Of a DNA stretch of 64,000 bases, positions 51,831-59,715 are shown piece after piece. The DNA is taken from the NCBI RefSeq assembly GCF_012641435.1, contig NZ_JABAIJ010000011.1, positions 1 through 64,000 on the forward strand, given 5' to 3'. The stretch comes from Rhizobium sp. P38BS-XIX (GTDB taxonomy: Bacteria > Pseudomonadota > Alphaproteobacteria > Rhizobiales > Rhizobiaceae). The translations under genes and the position numbers were made by a program. The notes below the pieces were generated by a model. It saw only the letters and a program-made list of their open reading frames with translations. It searched no databases and was not told the DNA's origin. Each line of letters opens with the position of its first letter. The stretch's first letter is position 1.

Positions 51831-52707
51831 GGCTCAAGCCTCCTGCGAGGAGATCGGCGAAACGCTCGGCGGCCGGCAGCGCACCGTAGGGATTGATCGA
51901 ACCGAGCTTCAGGACGCGACCTTCCCGCACCGGAGGCAGCGCATTCCAGAATTCGCTTTGCTGAAGCTCCATCACTGCTTCGACCGGATGTGGTGGAATG
52001 AGGACAATCCACGCATCCGGCATGGAGGCAAGCCGCTCGATGCCGACGGGTGCGGTTGCCGAATAACTTGTAAGGTCCGGCCACGCGTTGGTCAGGCCGG
52101 TGTGCGTGAGAACCTCTCCGAACATGCTGTCGGAGCCGAAAACGCGGAAATGCCTGGCATCCCCGAGGTTTATGGGCAGGATGGGGCGATGGTCGCACTT
52201 GCTGAATTGGACGCGATAGGCTTCCAGCTTCTCCCGCATGGTGTCGACCAGAGCGCGACTGGCCGCCAGGCCCAATCGCTCACCGATCGCGAGCGTCGCC
52301 TGCTCCGACAGCTGATAGGGGCTGCTGCCCTGCTGATAGATGGCATGGCTTTCCACGGGCGCGATCAGCCGCATGCGGTCGTTGGCCCAGGCGTAGAAAT
52401 TGGAATTGAAGATCAGATCCGGTTTGGAAGCATAGAGCATTTCGAAATTCGGCGTGCCGCGCAGACCGAGATCGGCAACGCCTGCAGGAATGGCGGGACT
52501 GACGGCCACGTCGCGAAATTGTAGCAACTCGGTGCCGGCGACCACATTGGCACCGATCGCGAGCAGCGTCTCCAGAATGGCCCAGTCAAGTGTGGCCACG
52601 CGTGTGTTCGTCGCCGCACGAGCCGGCGCAAACGCGGCCGCCGCTCCGGCGCCGGCCATGGCGAGAAACCGCCGGCGCGACAGCCTATAGGCATTGTCCA
52701 TCGTCAT
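51814..52707 (-). CDS. iron-siderophore ABC transporter substrate-binding protein (FhuD-like, Tat-type leader)
   Basis: 297 residues from ATG 52707, which places a twin-arginine leader AYRLSRRRFLAMAGAGAAAA near the N-terminus, as in FhuD; an ATG six bases further in is equally possible. The open frame continues to 52866, but that 53-residue extension would hide the export signal. Class III binding fold: RVATLDWAILETLLAIGANV, MLYASKPDLIFNSNFY, VGIERLASMPDAWIVLIPPH. It delivers ferric siderophore to the FhuB-like permease. The gap to the receptor gene contains a 16-base palindrome and a hairpin. Confidence 0.88.
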   Translation of the reverse strand: MTMDNAYRLSRRRFLAMAGAGAAAAFAPARAATNTRVATLDWAILETLLAIGANVVAGTELLQFRDVAVSPAIPAGVADLGLRGTPNFEMLYASKPDLIFNSNFYAWANDRMRLIAPVESHAIYQQGSSPYQLSEQATLAIGERLGLAASRALVDTMREKLEAYRVQFSKCDHRPILPINLGDARHFRVFGSDSMFGEVLTHTGLTNAWPDLTSYSATAPVGIERLASMPDAWIVLIPPHPVEAVMELQQSEFWNALPPVREGRVLKLGSINPYGALPAAERFADLLAGGLSHAWNG

Positions 52708-52829
52708 GGGGCGTAGCCGATCGGTTCGTGGCGCTGCGATCGAGAAAGCATGCTCATGCCGATGCTGCAAATTTGCTTCAGCCCTTCCATCATCATGGAT
52801 AAGCATTGCCCTTGGTTTGAAACGAGTTC

Positions 52830-52853
52830 GAGGATTGCCTTGCGGCAATCCTC
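52830..52853 (-). other. stem-loop between receptor and binding-protein genes
   Basis: Perfect 10-base arms GAGGATTGCC (52830-52839) and GGCAATCCTC (52844-52853) with a 4-base loop, no U-tract. Likely a partial terminator or processing element that tunes the downstream genes. Confidence 0.6.
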
Positions 52854-52875
52854 GGCTCTTTGCCATGATCGAGAG

Positions 52876-52891
52876 TAAAAGTATACTTTTA
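52876..52891. promoter_or_regulatory. 16-bp perfect palindrome after the TonB receptor gene
   Basis: TAAAAGTATACTTTTA, nine bases beyond the receptor stop codon. Its AT-rich form and perfect symmetry fit a repressor-binding site for a promoter of the binding-protein gene, but no regulator is known from the sequence. Confidence 0.4.
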
Positions 52892-52899
52892 TTGTCAAC

Positions 52900-55089
52900 T
52901 TACCACTTCTTGCTCAGCTTGAACGTAATGGTTCTTGCCTCGCCATAGCCGCATACATTCTCGCCGGCACAACCGGAGACGTAGTCCTTGTCGAACAGAT
53001 TGGCGACGTTGAGGGATGCGCCCCAGCCCTTCTTCTCGTAACGGATGCCCGCATCGAAAAGCGTTGCCGAGGGGACGCGCAGCGTATTGGCCTGATCTGC
53101 CCAGGACTTGCCCTGGTACCGCACGCCCGCACCAATGCTCAGGCCGTCAAGCGCTTCACTCGTAAACGCGTAGTCCAGCCACAGGGAAGCAGTGGAATTC
53201 GGCACGAGATAAGGCGAATTGCCGATGATTGCAGTGTTGAGATCCTTGGTCACCTCGAGATCGGTGTACGAGTAGGAGCCGAGAACCTTCCAGTTTTCGT
53301 TCAGGTTGACCTTGCCTTCGAATTCGACACCGCGCGAGCGCACTTCACCGATCTGGCGCTGCAGGAAGGTCGTGGGATCCGTCAGCGCCATATTCTTCCG
53401 GTCGATCTGGAAGACGGAGGCGGTAAAGAGGCCGTCGATGAAGTCGGGTTGATACTTGACGCCGGCTTCGTACTGCTCGCCCTTTTCCGGTGTCAGTCCG
53501 CCACCGGTAACGCTGGTGCCGATCAAGGGATTGAAGAAGGTGCCGGCGCTGATATAGGGCGTGATGCCGTTGGAGAACTCGTAAGCAAGGCCTGCACGGC
53601 CGCTCGGCGCATTTTCGTTAGACTTGTAAGTCGTGCCGATCTTCGAGTCGGAATTGGTATCGACGAAGTCGTAGCGGCCGTTAAGTGTCACCAGCCAGCC
53701 GTCACCGAAGCGCATCTGATCCTGGGTATAGACGCCAAGCTGCTGCTGCGTCATGACCTGATTGAGGTAGACGAAGTTGGTGCCCTGCGGCGTGCCATAG
53801 ACCGGGTTTGTGGCGCTGATCGGGTTGGAGCCGCAGCAGGCCTGAATCTGGTCGAGGCGGTAGATTGAATAGTCCGTGCCGATCAGGAAGTCATGGCTGA
53901 TCGGACCGGTGTCGAACTTGTTTTCCGCGCGGGTGTCGACCGAGAAGGTATCGACCCTCGACCGCTCGAAGAAGCCGATGCGGTTGAGCATGTAATTCGG
54001 ATCGTCATAGCCGGCACTCAGCGGATTTCCATCCACATAGCCGTTCAGATAGGGGCCTTCCTCGCGCTTGTAGAGATGGCCGTACCGTGCATTCTGCGAG
54101 ACAGTCCAGCCGCCGTCGAAATCGTGCGAGAATTCATAGCCGAGCATCTGCTGGGCGTATTTCAGATTGTCGATGCTGCGTTCACCATAGAAGGCATCGC
54201 GCTTGATCTTGCCGAACGGCGCGTCGACGACTGTGCCGACATACGGGAAGAAGCCATTGCCGCTATGGATTTCGTCGAGGCCGCTCAGCATTCCGAAGAC
54301 CGTCAGCTTTGTGGAATCGTCCGGTGAGACGGTTAGCTGTGGCATGATGAAGCCACGCAGGTCATGCGTGCCGTCGCTATAGGTGTCGCCGCCGGCGATC
54401 TTGCCGGTCAGGCGGTAGCGGTAGACGCCGTCGGCCGAAAGCTTGTCGGAGAAGTCGAAGCCGACGAAAGCGTTACCGAGATTGTTGATGCCGATCTCGG
54501 TCGAATACTTCGGAGTGTCCGTCGGCTCCTTGCGAACCATGTTGACGAGGCCGCCCGGATTGGCGCCGCCGTAGAGCACGGACGAGGGGCCTTTGAGCAC
54601 TTCGACGCGCTCGAGCATGTATGGGTCGATCTGGAAACCGCCAAAGCCGTAGCTATAAAGCGTCAGGCCGTTCATGAAGACGCCGCTCTGCGTCGCATCA
54701 AAGCCGCGGATATAGAACCAGTCCGTGTCGCCGTCATTGCCGAAAGGCTGTGTTGTCACGCCGGGTGTATAGCGCAGCGCTTCGTCGACCTTGTTGGTGA
54801 TGCCGCGATCCTGCATTTCCTGCTGGCCGATAACCGAGACCGATTGGGGCACTTCGGTGATCGGCGTATCGGATTTTGAGCCGGACGTCGTCTTCTGCGC
54901 CACGTAGCCTTTGACTGGAGCAGTGCCACTGGCTTCGCCCTTGTCCTGCGAGCTGCCCTGAATGACCAGCGGCTGCAATTCCGTGGCCTTTTCCTGCGCT
55001 GCGACATGCGAACCCGACAGCAGCGCAGCCATGGCCACGCCCGTCGCCCAAAGCCGTGTGCGCGATACGTCTTTCTTCAAACCCTGCAT
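52900..55089 (-). CDS. TonB-dependent ferric siderophore receptor (FhuA/FoxA type)
   Basis: 729 residues. Signal peptide (TRLWATGVAMAALLSGSHV, cleavage after AAQ), possible TonB box TELQPLVIQG. The plug at about 60-190 has TEVPQSVSVIGQQEMQDRG, ALRYTPGVTTQPFG and ERVEVLKGPSSVLYGGANPG; a 22-strand barrel follows, ending in TFKLSKKW with a C-terminal aromatic residue. CCGSN in an outer loop has a cysteine pair. It imports a ferrichrome/ferrioxamine-like siderophore through the outer membrane. A RirA-type box lies 61 bases before the start codon. Confidence 0.92.
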   Translation of the reverse strand: MQGLKKDVSRTRLWATGVAMAALLSGSHVAAQEKATELQPLVIQGSSQDKGEASGTAPVKGYVAQKTTSGSKSDTPITEVPQSVSVIGQQEMQDRGITNKVDEALRYTPGVTTQPFGNDGDTDWFYIRGFDATQSGVFMNGLTLYSYGFGGFQIDPYMLERVEVLKGPSSVLYGGANPGGLVNMVRKEPTDTPKYSTEIGINNLGNAFVGFDFSDKLSADGVYRYRLTGKIAGGDTYSDGTHDLRGFIMPQLTVSPDDSTKLTVFGMLSGLDEIHSGNGFFPYVGTVVDAPFGKIKRDAFYGERSIDNLKYAQQMLGYEFSHDFDGGWTVSQNARYGHLYKREEGPYLNGYVDGNPLSAGYDDPNYMLNRIGFFERSRVDTFSVDTRAENKFDTGPISHDFLIGTDYSIYRLDQIQACCGSNPISATNPVYGTPQGTNFVYLNQVMTQQQLGVYTQDQMRFGDGWLVTLNGRYDFVDTNSDSKIGTTYKSNENAPSGRAGLAYEFSNGITPYISAGTFFNPLIGTSVTGGGLTPEKGEQYEAGVKYQPDFIDGLFTASVFQIDRKNMALTDPTTFLQRQIGEVRSRGVEFEGKVNLNENWKVLGSYSYTDLEVTKDLNTAIIGNSPYLVPNSTASLWLDYAFTSEALDGLSIGAGVRYQGKSWADQANTLRVPSATLFDAGIRYEKKGWGASLNVANLFDKDYVSGCAGENVCGYGEARTITFKLSKKW

Positions 55090-55149
55090 TTTTGTCGTTT
55101 GTCCCGAATTTACGCCGTTCGGCCAGAGGTGGCCGATCCCTCAATAAGA

Positions 55150-55164
55150 TGAGCAATTAACTCA
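55150..55164. promoter_or_regulatory. IRO box (RirA-type iron operator) before the receptor gene
   Basis: TGAGCAATTAACTCA fits TGA-N9-TCA, the iron-responsive operator bound by RirA in Rhizobium and Sinorhizobium. It lies 61 bases upstream of the receptor start codon, where a promoter is expected. This predicts repression in iron-replete cells. Confidence 0.6.
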
Positions 55165-55256
55165 TATTTAAGGGAGCGGCTTGTCTGTCACTGAGGAAAT
55201 TGAATGTTTTTGGGCAATTCTCCGCGAAACATACAATTGCCCGCGAACTGTGGCTT

Positions 55257-56141
55257 TCAAGCAAGCCTGCTGCGCTTCCAGCTGGCAGGAGCGGCACCGA
55301 TATTCTTGCGGAAGACGCGGGTAAAATGAGCCTGGTCGGCAAAGCCGGTTTCCACGGCGACACTGGTCAGCGGCATCTCGCTGTTGAGCAACAGTTGCTT
55401 GGCCCGCTCCAGCCTCGCCTGGGTCTGCCACTGATGCGGCGGCAAGCCCGTCGATGCCTTGAAGGCATGGCTGAAGTGCGATTGGGAAAGCCCGGTCAGT
55501 TCGGCCAACTCTTCCAAACGGATAGTCCGGGCGCAGTTTTCCTGAATATAGTCGACGGCGCGGCGCAGCTGCCAGGTGGCCAATCCGCTGCGTCTGCGCG
55601 GCTGTGTTCCACGCAACTGCAGAACATTGATCAGAAGGGAAAGGGTCAGCCCATCGCCGTAGAGATCATGCAGCGGCTCGGGGTTTTCGCATTCTGCGGC
55701 AATCATCTCGGCAAGCGCCATCATGCGCTGGTCGGTAAAATGAAGCTGCGGACGATCAAGCTGTGTCGGATCGATATTTTCCATCAGACGCTGGCTGATC
55801 ACCTCCGCATCGAAATGAATGTCGAGATGGCGTACGAACTCGACACCCGAAATATCGACCCAAAGTTCCATGCCGGCGGGGATGTAGGAGATTCGCCCGT
55901 TGGCGTAATCCTGAAGTCGCGGCTGCGCTCTTGGTGAAGGCCGGACTTTCGTCGTGCCGGATCCGCGTTGCTCGAGAAGAATAAACAGTCTCGGATCGCG
56001 TGCCACATAATATCCGCCCGCCTGGGCGGCACAATTAACATTCCAGATGTCGGCGACGATCCCGTTCCATTGACGACGGTGCATGCCGCCGATAACGGAA
56101 AATCCACCGATCTTGTTCTGCATTCTAGGCTGAAACGTCAT
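55257..56141 (-). CDS. AraC-family transcriptional regulator of the siderophore cluster
   Basis: 294 residues from ATG 56141 (GGAAG seven bases upstream); the frame extends to 56222 without signals. Two C-terminal helix-turn-helix motifs at about 195-290: IRLEELAELTGLSQSHFSHA and LTSVAVETGFADQAHFTRVF. The N-terminal part is a ligand-sensing domain without recognised motif. Located upstream of, and on the same strand as, the TonB receptor gene, a usual place for activators that respond to the imported siderophore. Probably acts together with iron repression. Confidence 0.88.
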   Translation of the reverse strand: MTFQPRMQNKIGGFSVIGGMHRRQWNGIVADIWNVNCAAQAGGYYVARDPRLFILLEQRGSGTTKVRPSPRAQPRLQDYANGRISYIPAGMELWVDISGVEFVRHLDIHFDAEVISQRLMENIDPTQLDRPQLHFTDQRMMALAEMIAAECENPEPLHDLYGDGLTLSLLINVLQLRGTQPRRRSGLATWQLRRAVDYIQENCARTIRLEELAELTGLSQSHFSHAFKASTGLPPHQWQTQARLERAKQLLLNSEMPLTSVAVETGFADQAHFTRVFRKNIGAAPASWKRSRLA

Positions 56142-56478
56142 TCGCTGCTTCCGGCGTTGCTCCCGCGCAATAATCCTTCGTATGAAACTCAAGTTATTAC
56201 AGCAATGATGCAGGCATGGCAATCCAGCAGCTGCCGCGCATATCTATAGCTTGCAAGGGACGGTATATGGAAAAAGGACACCCACATCGGGCATCCCTCA
56301 GCTAAATCTCAAGCCGGCGTGATCGACCCAGATAGAAGGAGGGCGGATGCATGATTGCCGATCGACGTGGAAGACTATCGGCTCGTTTTCGGCTTTCATG
56401 ACAACGCCCGCTTGAAATTTCGCTCGTCTTCCGCCACCTGTGCGGCGCGACTTTTAATATTCCCAGGAGACTAGACGC
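56142..56478. other. 337-base divergent region between the AraC gene and htpG
   Basis: Holds the AraC-gene promoter and the predicted heat-shock promoter of htpG at 56411-56439. No extra gene was identified; open frames here lack coding character. Confidence 0.45.
56411..56439 (+). promoter_or_regulatory. predicted RpoH (sigma-32) promoter of htpG
   Basis: CTTGAA at 56411-56416, a 17-base spacer, and CCACCT at 56434-56439, close to the alphaproteobacterial heat-shock form CTTGAA-N17-CCANNT. It ends 39 bases before the start codon, leaving a leader of about 30 bases. Confidence 0.5.
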
Positions 56479-58368
56479 ATGACAGCCACCACCGCAGAAA
56501 ATACCGCTGAGAGCCACGTCTTCGAGGCTGACGTTGCCCGTCTTCTGCACATGATGGTTCACTCGGTTTATTCGGACAAGGACGTCTTTTTACGCGAACT
56601 GATCTCGAATGCGGCCGATGCCTGCGAAAAGCTACGTTACGAGGCGATTGCCGAGCCCTCGTTGCTGGCGAGCGACGCGGAAAGCCGCATTCTGTTGACG
56701 CTTGACGCGGATGGTAACAAGCTCTTCGTCGAGGATAACGGCATCGGCATGAGCCGTGACGAGATGATCGAGGCGCTCGGAACGATTGCCCGCTCCGGCA
56801 CACGTGCCTTCATGGAGCGTATCGAGGCCAACAAGCAGGGCGAGGGTGCCCAGCTTATCGGCCAGTTCGGTGTCGGCTTTTATTCCTGCTTCATGGTCGC
56901 CGATCGGGTCGACGTCGTCTCTCGCCGCGCCGGCGCAAGCGACGCCTGGCTCTGGTCGTCCGACGGCAAGGGCGGTTATAGCGTGTCGCCAGTCGATGTG
57001 ACCGAAGCTCCCGCCCGTGGCACGCGCATCACGCTGCATCTCATGGAAGACGCCAAGAGCTACGCATCGCGCTGGAGCGTAGAGCGTATCGTCAAGGAAC
57101 AGTCCGGTCATGTGCCGGTGCCGATCAAGATCGCCGAAAAGCCTGGCGACGAACCGACACAGCTGACCGACGGCACCGCGCTGTGGACCAAGTCGAAGAA
57201 TGACATCACGCCAGAGGAATATACCGACTTCTATCGTGGCGTATCTGGCCAATATGATGAGCCGGCGCTGACGGTGCATTTCCGCGCCGAGGGGCGCCAT
57301 GAATATTCGGCGCTCGCCTTCGTGCCCGGTTCGCAGCCATTCGATCTGTTCGATCCGGACCGCAAGGGCCGCATGAAGCTCTATGTGAAACGGGTCTTCA
57401 TCACGGATGAAGCGGAATTGCTGCCGCGCTATCTCCGTTTCGTGCGCGGCCTTGTCGATACTGCCGATCTGCCGCTGAACGTCTCGCGTGAAATGATCCA
57501 GGAAAGTGCGATCCTTTCGGCGATCCGAAAGGGCGTCACCAACCGCATCATCACGGCGATCGAAAAGCAGGCCGAAAGCGATCAGGATGCTTTCCTCAAG
57601 CTGTGGGCGAATTTCGGCAGCCTGATCAAGGAAGGGATTTACGAGGATTTCGAGCGTCGCACGCAGTTGCTGGGTCTTTCGCGGTTCCGCACAACGGCCT
57701 CGGGCGAAGGCTATCGGTCGCTTGCCGACTACGTCAAGGATGCCAAGGAAGGCCAACAGGCGATCTACTATCTCGTCGGCGGCAGCCTGGAGCAGCTGAA
57801 GGCCTCTCCGCAGCTGGAAGGCTTCCGCGCTCGTGGCATCGAAGTTCTGCTGTTGACGGATTCGGTCGATAGCTTCTGGGTAACCAACGCTCCGGAATTC
57901 GAAGGCAAGAGCTTCAAGTCGATCACCCAGGGCTCGGCCGACCTTGCTCAGTTCAAGAAGCTGGAAGATGATAAGAAAGACAACGATAGCGCTCCGGTCG
58001 AGGTCCAGGCGTTTATCGATTTCGCCAAGGAGACGCTTGTCAACGAAGTCTCGGACGTGCGTGCGTCCGACCGGCTGATCGAAAGCGCCGTTTGCCTGGT
58101 CGCGCCCGAGCAGGGGTATGATCGCCAGCTCGAAAAGATCTTGCAGGGCGCCGGGCGTATCGAGGCCGGTGCGAAGCCGATTCTGGAAGTCAATATGGAC
58201 CATCCAGTAGTCAAGGCTATCGCGGCCAAGATCGACGCACCGTCGCTGCGTGATGACGCAGCGTTCTTGCTGCTCGATCAGGCGCGTGTTCTGGATGGCG
58301 ACAAGCCTGCCGATCCGCGCGCCTTTGCCGAGCGCCTGGTCCGCGTTATGGAGAAAGCCCTCCAGTAG
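56479..58368 (+). CDS. htpG: molecular chaperone HtpG (Hsp90)
   Basis: 629 residues, full length. The GHKL ATPase motifs are clear: ELISNAADACEKLRY with the catalytic-site glutamate/asparagine pair, DNGIGMSRDEM, GTIARSGT and QFGVGFYSCFMVAD. The middle domain has the client and ATP-coupling arginine region PLNVSREMIQES, and the C-terminal dimerisation domain is intact. ATP-driven dimeric cytosolic chaperone. The gene is preceded by a heat-shock-type promoter and is flanked by iron genes without obvious functional link. Confidence 0.96.
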   Translation: MTATTAENTAESHVFEADVARLLHMMVHSVYSDKDVFLRELISNAADACEKLRYEAIAEPSLLASDAESRILLTLDADGNKLFVEDNGIGMSRDEMIEALGTIARSGTRAFMERIEANKQGEGAQLIGQFGVGFYSCFMVADRVDVVSRRAGASDAWLWSSDGKGGYSVSPVDVTEAPARGTRITLHLMEDAKSYASRWSVERIVKEQSGHVPVPIKIAEKPGDEPTQLTDGTALWTKSKNDITPEEYTDFYRGVSGQYDEPALTVHFRAEGRHEYSALAFVPGSQPFDLFDPDRKGRMKLYVKRVFITDEAELLPRYLRFVRGLVDTADLPLNVSREMIQESAILSAIRKGVTNRIITAIEKQAESDQDAFLKLWANFGSLIKEGIYEDFERRTQLLGLSRFRTTASGEGYRSLADYVKDAKEGQQAIYYLVGGSLEQLKASPQLEGFRARGIEVLLLTDSVDSFWVTNAPEFEGKSFKSITQGSADLAQFKKLEDDKKDNDSAPVEVQAFIDFAKETLVNEVSDVRASDRLIESAVCLVAPEQGYDRQLEKILQGAGRIEAGAKPILEVNMDHPVVKAIAAKIDAPSLRDDAAFLLLDQARVLDGDKPADPRAFAERLVRVMEKALQ

Positions 58369-58375
58369 AAAAAAT

Positions 58376-58411
58376 GATGCCGGCATGGCGCGGGCGCGTC
58401 GTGCCGGCATC
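58376..58411 (+). terminator. hairpin downstream of htpG
   Basis: Perfect 10-base arms GATGCCGGCA (58376-58385) and TGCCGGCATC (58402-58411) with a 16-base GC-rich loop, starting 7 bases after the htpG stop. No U-tract follows, so it is a probable but atypical terminator. Confidence 0.5.
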
Positions 58412-58619
58412 GTTCCGACCATATAAACTTGTATCTCATACTCATATTTTCGTTGCGCGGTGAATTTCCTTCTTTTATAGAAGGATCGACATTGGCCCGG
58501 TTTCGCCCGGCCACGTAAGCGTTAACGTCACTCAACGCGTATGATCGAGCGGCCCGGCGGGCTCGGTCTGCGCGGCTATGTCCTGCAGATCGAGATTTAA
58601 GTGCCTCGAAAGGACAATG

Positions 58620-59390
58620 ATGGACAATCCCACCTCAAATTCGAATGGTTCAGTTCCGAAAATAGAGCGCGTGCGTCATGAATTGAAGCGGCGCTCGCTG
58701 ACGGTCTCCAAAATCGAGAAGATCACGCCGGCCATGCTGCGCATTGAGCTTGCGGGCGAGGATCTCGCAGATTTCGTCAGTCTCGCGCCGGACGATCACA
58801 TCAAGATTTTTGTCGCCGGTAGCGGCGACGAAATGGAGCGGCGCGACTACACGCCGCGTCGATACGATAATGATGCCCGCACGCTCGTGGTCGACTTCGC
58901 AATCCATGAAGCCGGACCGGTCACCAAATGGGCGTTGGATGCACAGCTTGGCGATACGCTCGAGATTGGTGGCCCCCGCGGCTCAGCTGTCGTCTCGGCC
59001 GATGTCAAACATTGGCTCTTGATCGGCGATGAGACGGCGTTGCCGGCGATCGGCCGGCGGATCGAGGAAGCAGGCAGCGATGTACATATGACTGCGATAG
59101 TCGCGGTTGCGTCTGCCGCCGAGCAGCAGGAATTTCAAACGAAGGCTGAACTGAAGACGCATTGGGCGCATCGACCCTTATCCGATGCGACTGACCCATC
59201 GGCGCTCCTGGCCGTTCTGAAAACGGTGGATGTCGCGCCCGGTACCTTTGTCTGGATTGCGGCCGAGGCCTCGGTGACCCGCGCGCTTCGCAGCCATCTC
59301 GTCGAGGAGCGCAGCTATCCGTTGAGCTGGATCAAGGCATCCGGATATTGGGTCAAGGGCAAGGCGGATACGACCGAGAAATTCGAATAG
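58620..59390 (+). CDS. siderophore-interacting FAD-dependent reductase (second copy)
   Basis: 256 residues from the second of two adjacent ATGs (58620), AAAGGA seven bases upstream. FAD-binding region RRDYTPRRYDNDARTLVVDF with AIHEAGPVTKWALDAQLGD, NAD-side LIGDETALPAIGRRIEEAG, and WIAAEASVTRALRSHLVEE near the C-terminus. Same family as the protein at 48778 but without the DUF2218 domain and diverged. Reduces ferric siderophores in the cytosol with NAD(P)H. It is separated from the first copy by the whole iron cluster and htpG, and is transcribed away from it. Confidence 0.9.
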   Translation: MDNPTSNSNGSVPKIERVRHELKRRSLTVSKIEKITPAMLRIELAGEDLADFVSLAPDDHIKIFVAGSGDEMERRDYTPRRYDNDARTLVVDFAIHEAGPVTKWALDAQLGDTLEIGGPRGSAVVSADVKHWLLIGDETALPAIGRRIEEAGSDVHMTAIVAVASAAEQQEFQTKAELKTHWAHRPLSDATDPSALLAVLKTVDVAPGTFVWIAAEASVTRALRSHLVEERSYPLSWIKASGYWVKGKADTTEKFE

Positions 59391-59715
59391 GGGTCTATAT
59401 GGTGGGCCGCCATCATCGGTATGCCCGCCAAACCCAATGCGAGGACCCGCCGCCTGTCGCAGGGATTGTTGTTCCGCAGCGTGGCACAACTGTCCCGTAA
59501 CTGGACGCCATAAGATTGGGTTCACCTCGACTGCAATCAAGGCAAATTTCGACTTCCTAAATTGAGTGGGATCGCGGAAGGTTGCTGCAAGGCGCAAAGG
59601 GCGACGGCATCGTCGCCTCTCGTCTCGCAGTTCCAGGCGCCGGGCGGGAGGCGGCGCCGGTGAACATTTTGCAACCCCCGCCGCACGCGCCGGCCAAATT
59701 AAGGATCGAAGCGAG
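59391..59715. other. 325-base intergenic region before prsD
   Basis: Presumably carries the prsD promoter. The frame of prsD stays open through the last 150 bases but is GC-rich, arginine-heavy and unlike the family. Nothing else recognised. Confidence 0.4.

Noticed and set aside
53449-54879. Several plus-strand frames opposite the TonB receptor
   Set aside because: Mirror frames of a well-conserved receptor gene, rich in arginine, alanine and valine, with no start signals.
56632-58422. 596-codon open frame antisense to htpG
   Set aside because: Its length results from codon bias of the conserved chaperone gene; the translation has no recognisable domain.
59566-59715. N-terminal extension of PrsD to the earliest in-frame ATG
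   Set aside because: The 50 extra residues are arginine-rich and unlike the family; a GTG with a usable ribosome site gives the normal length.
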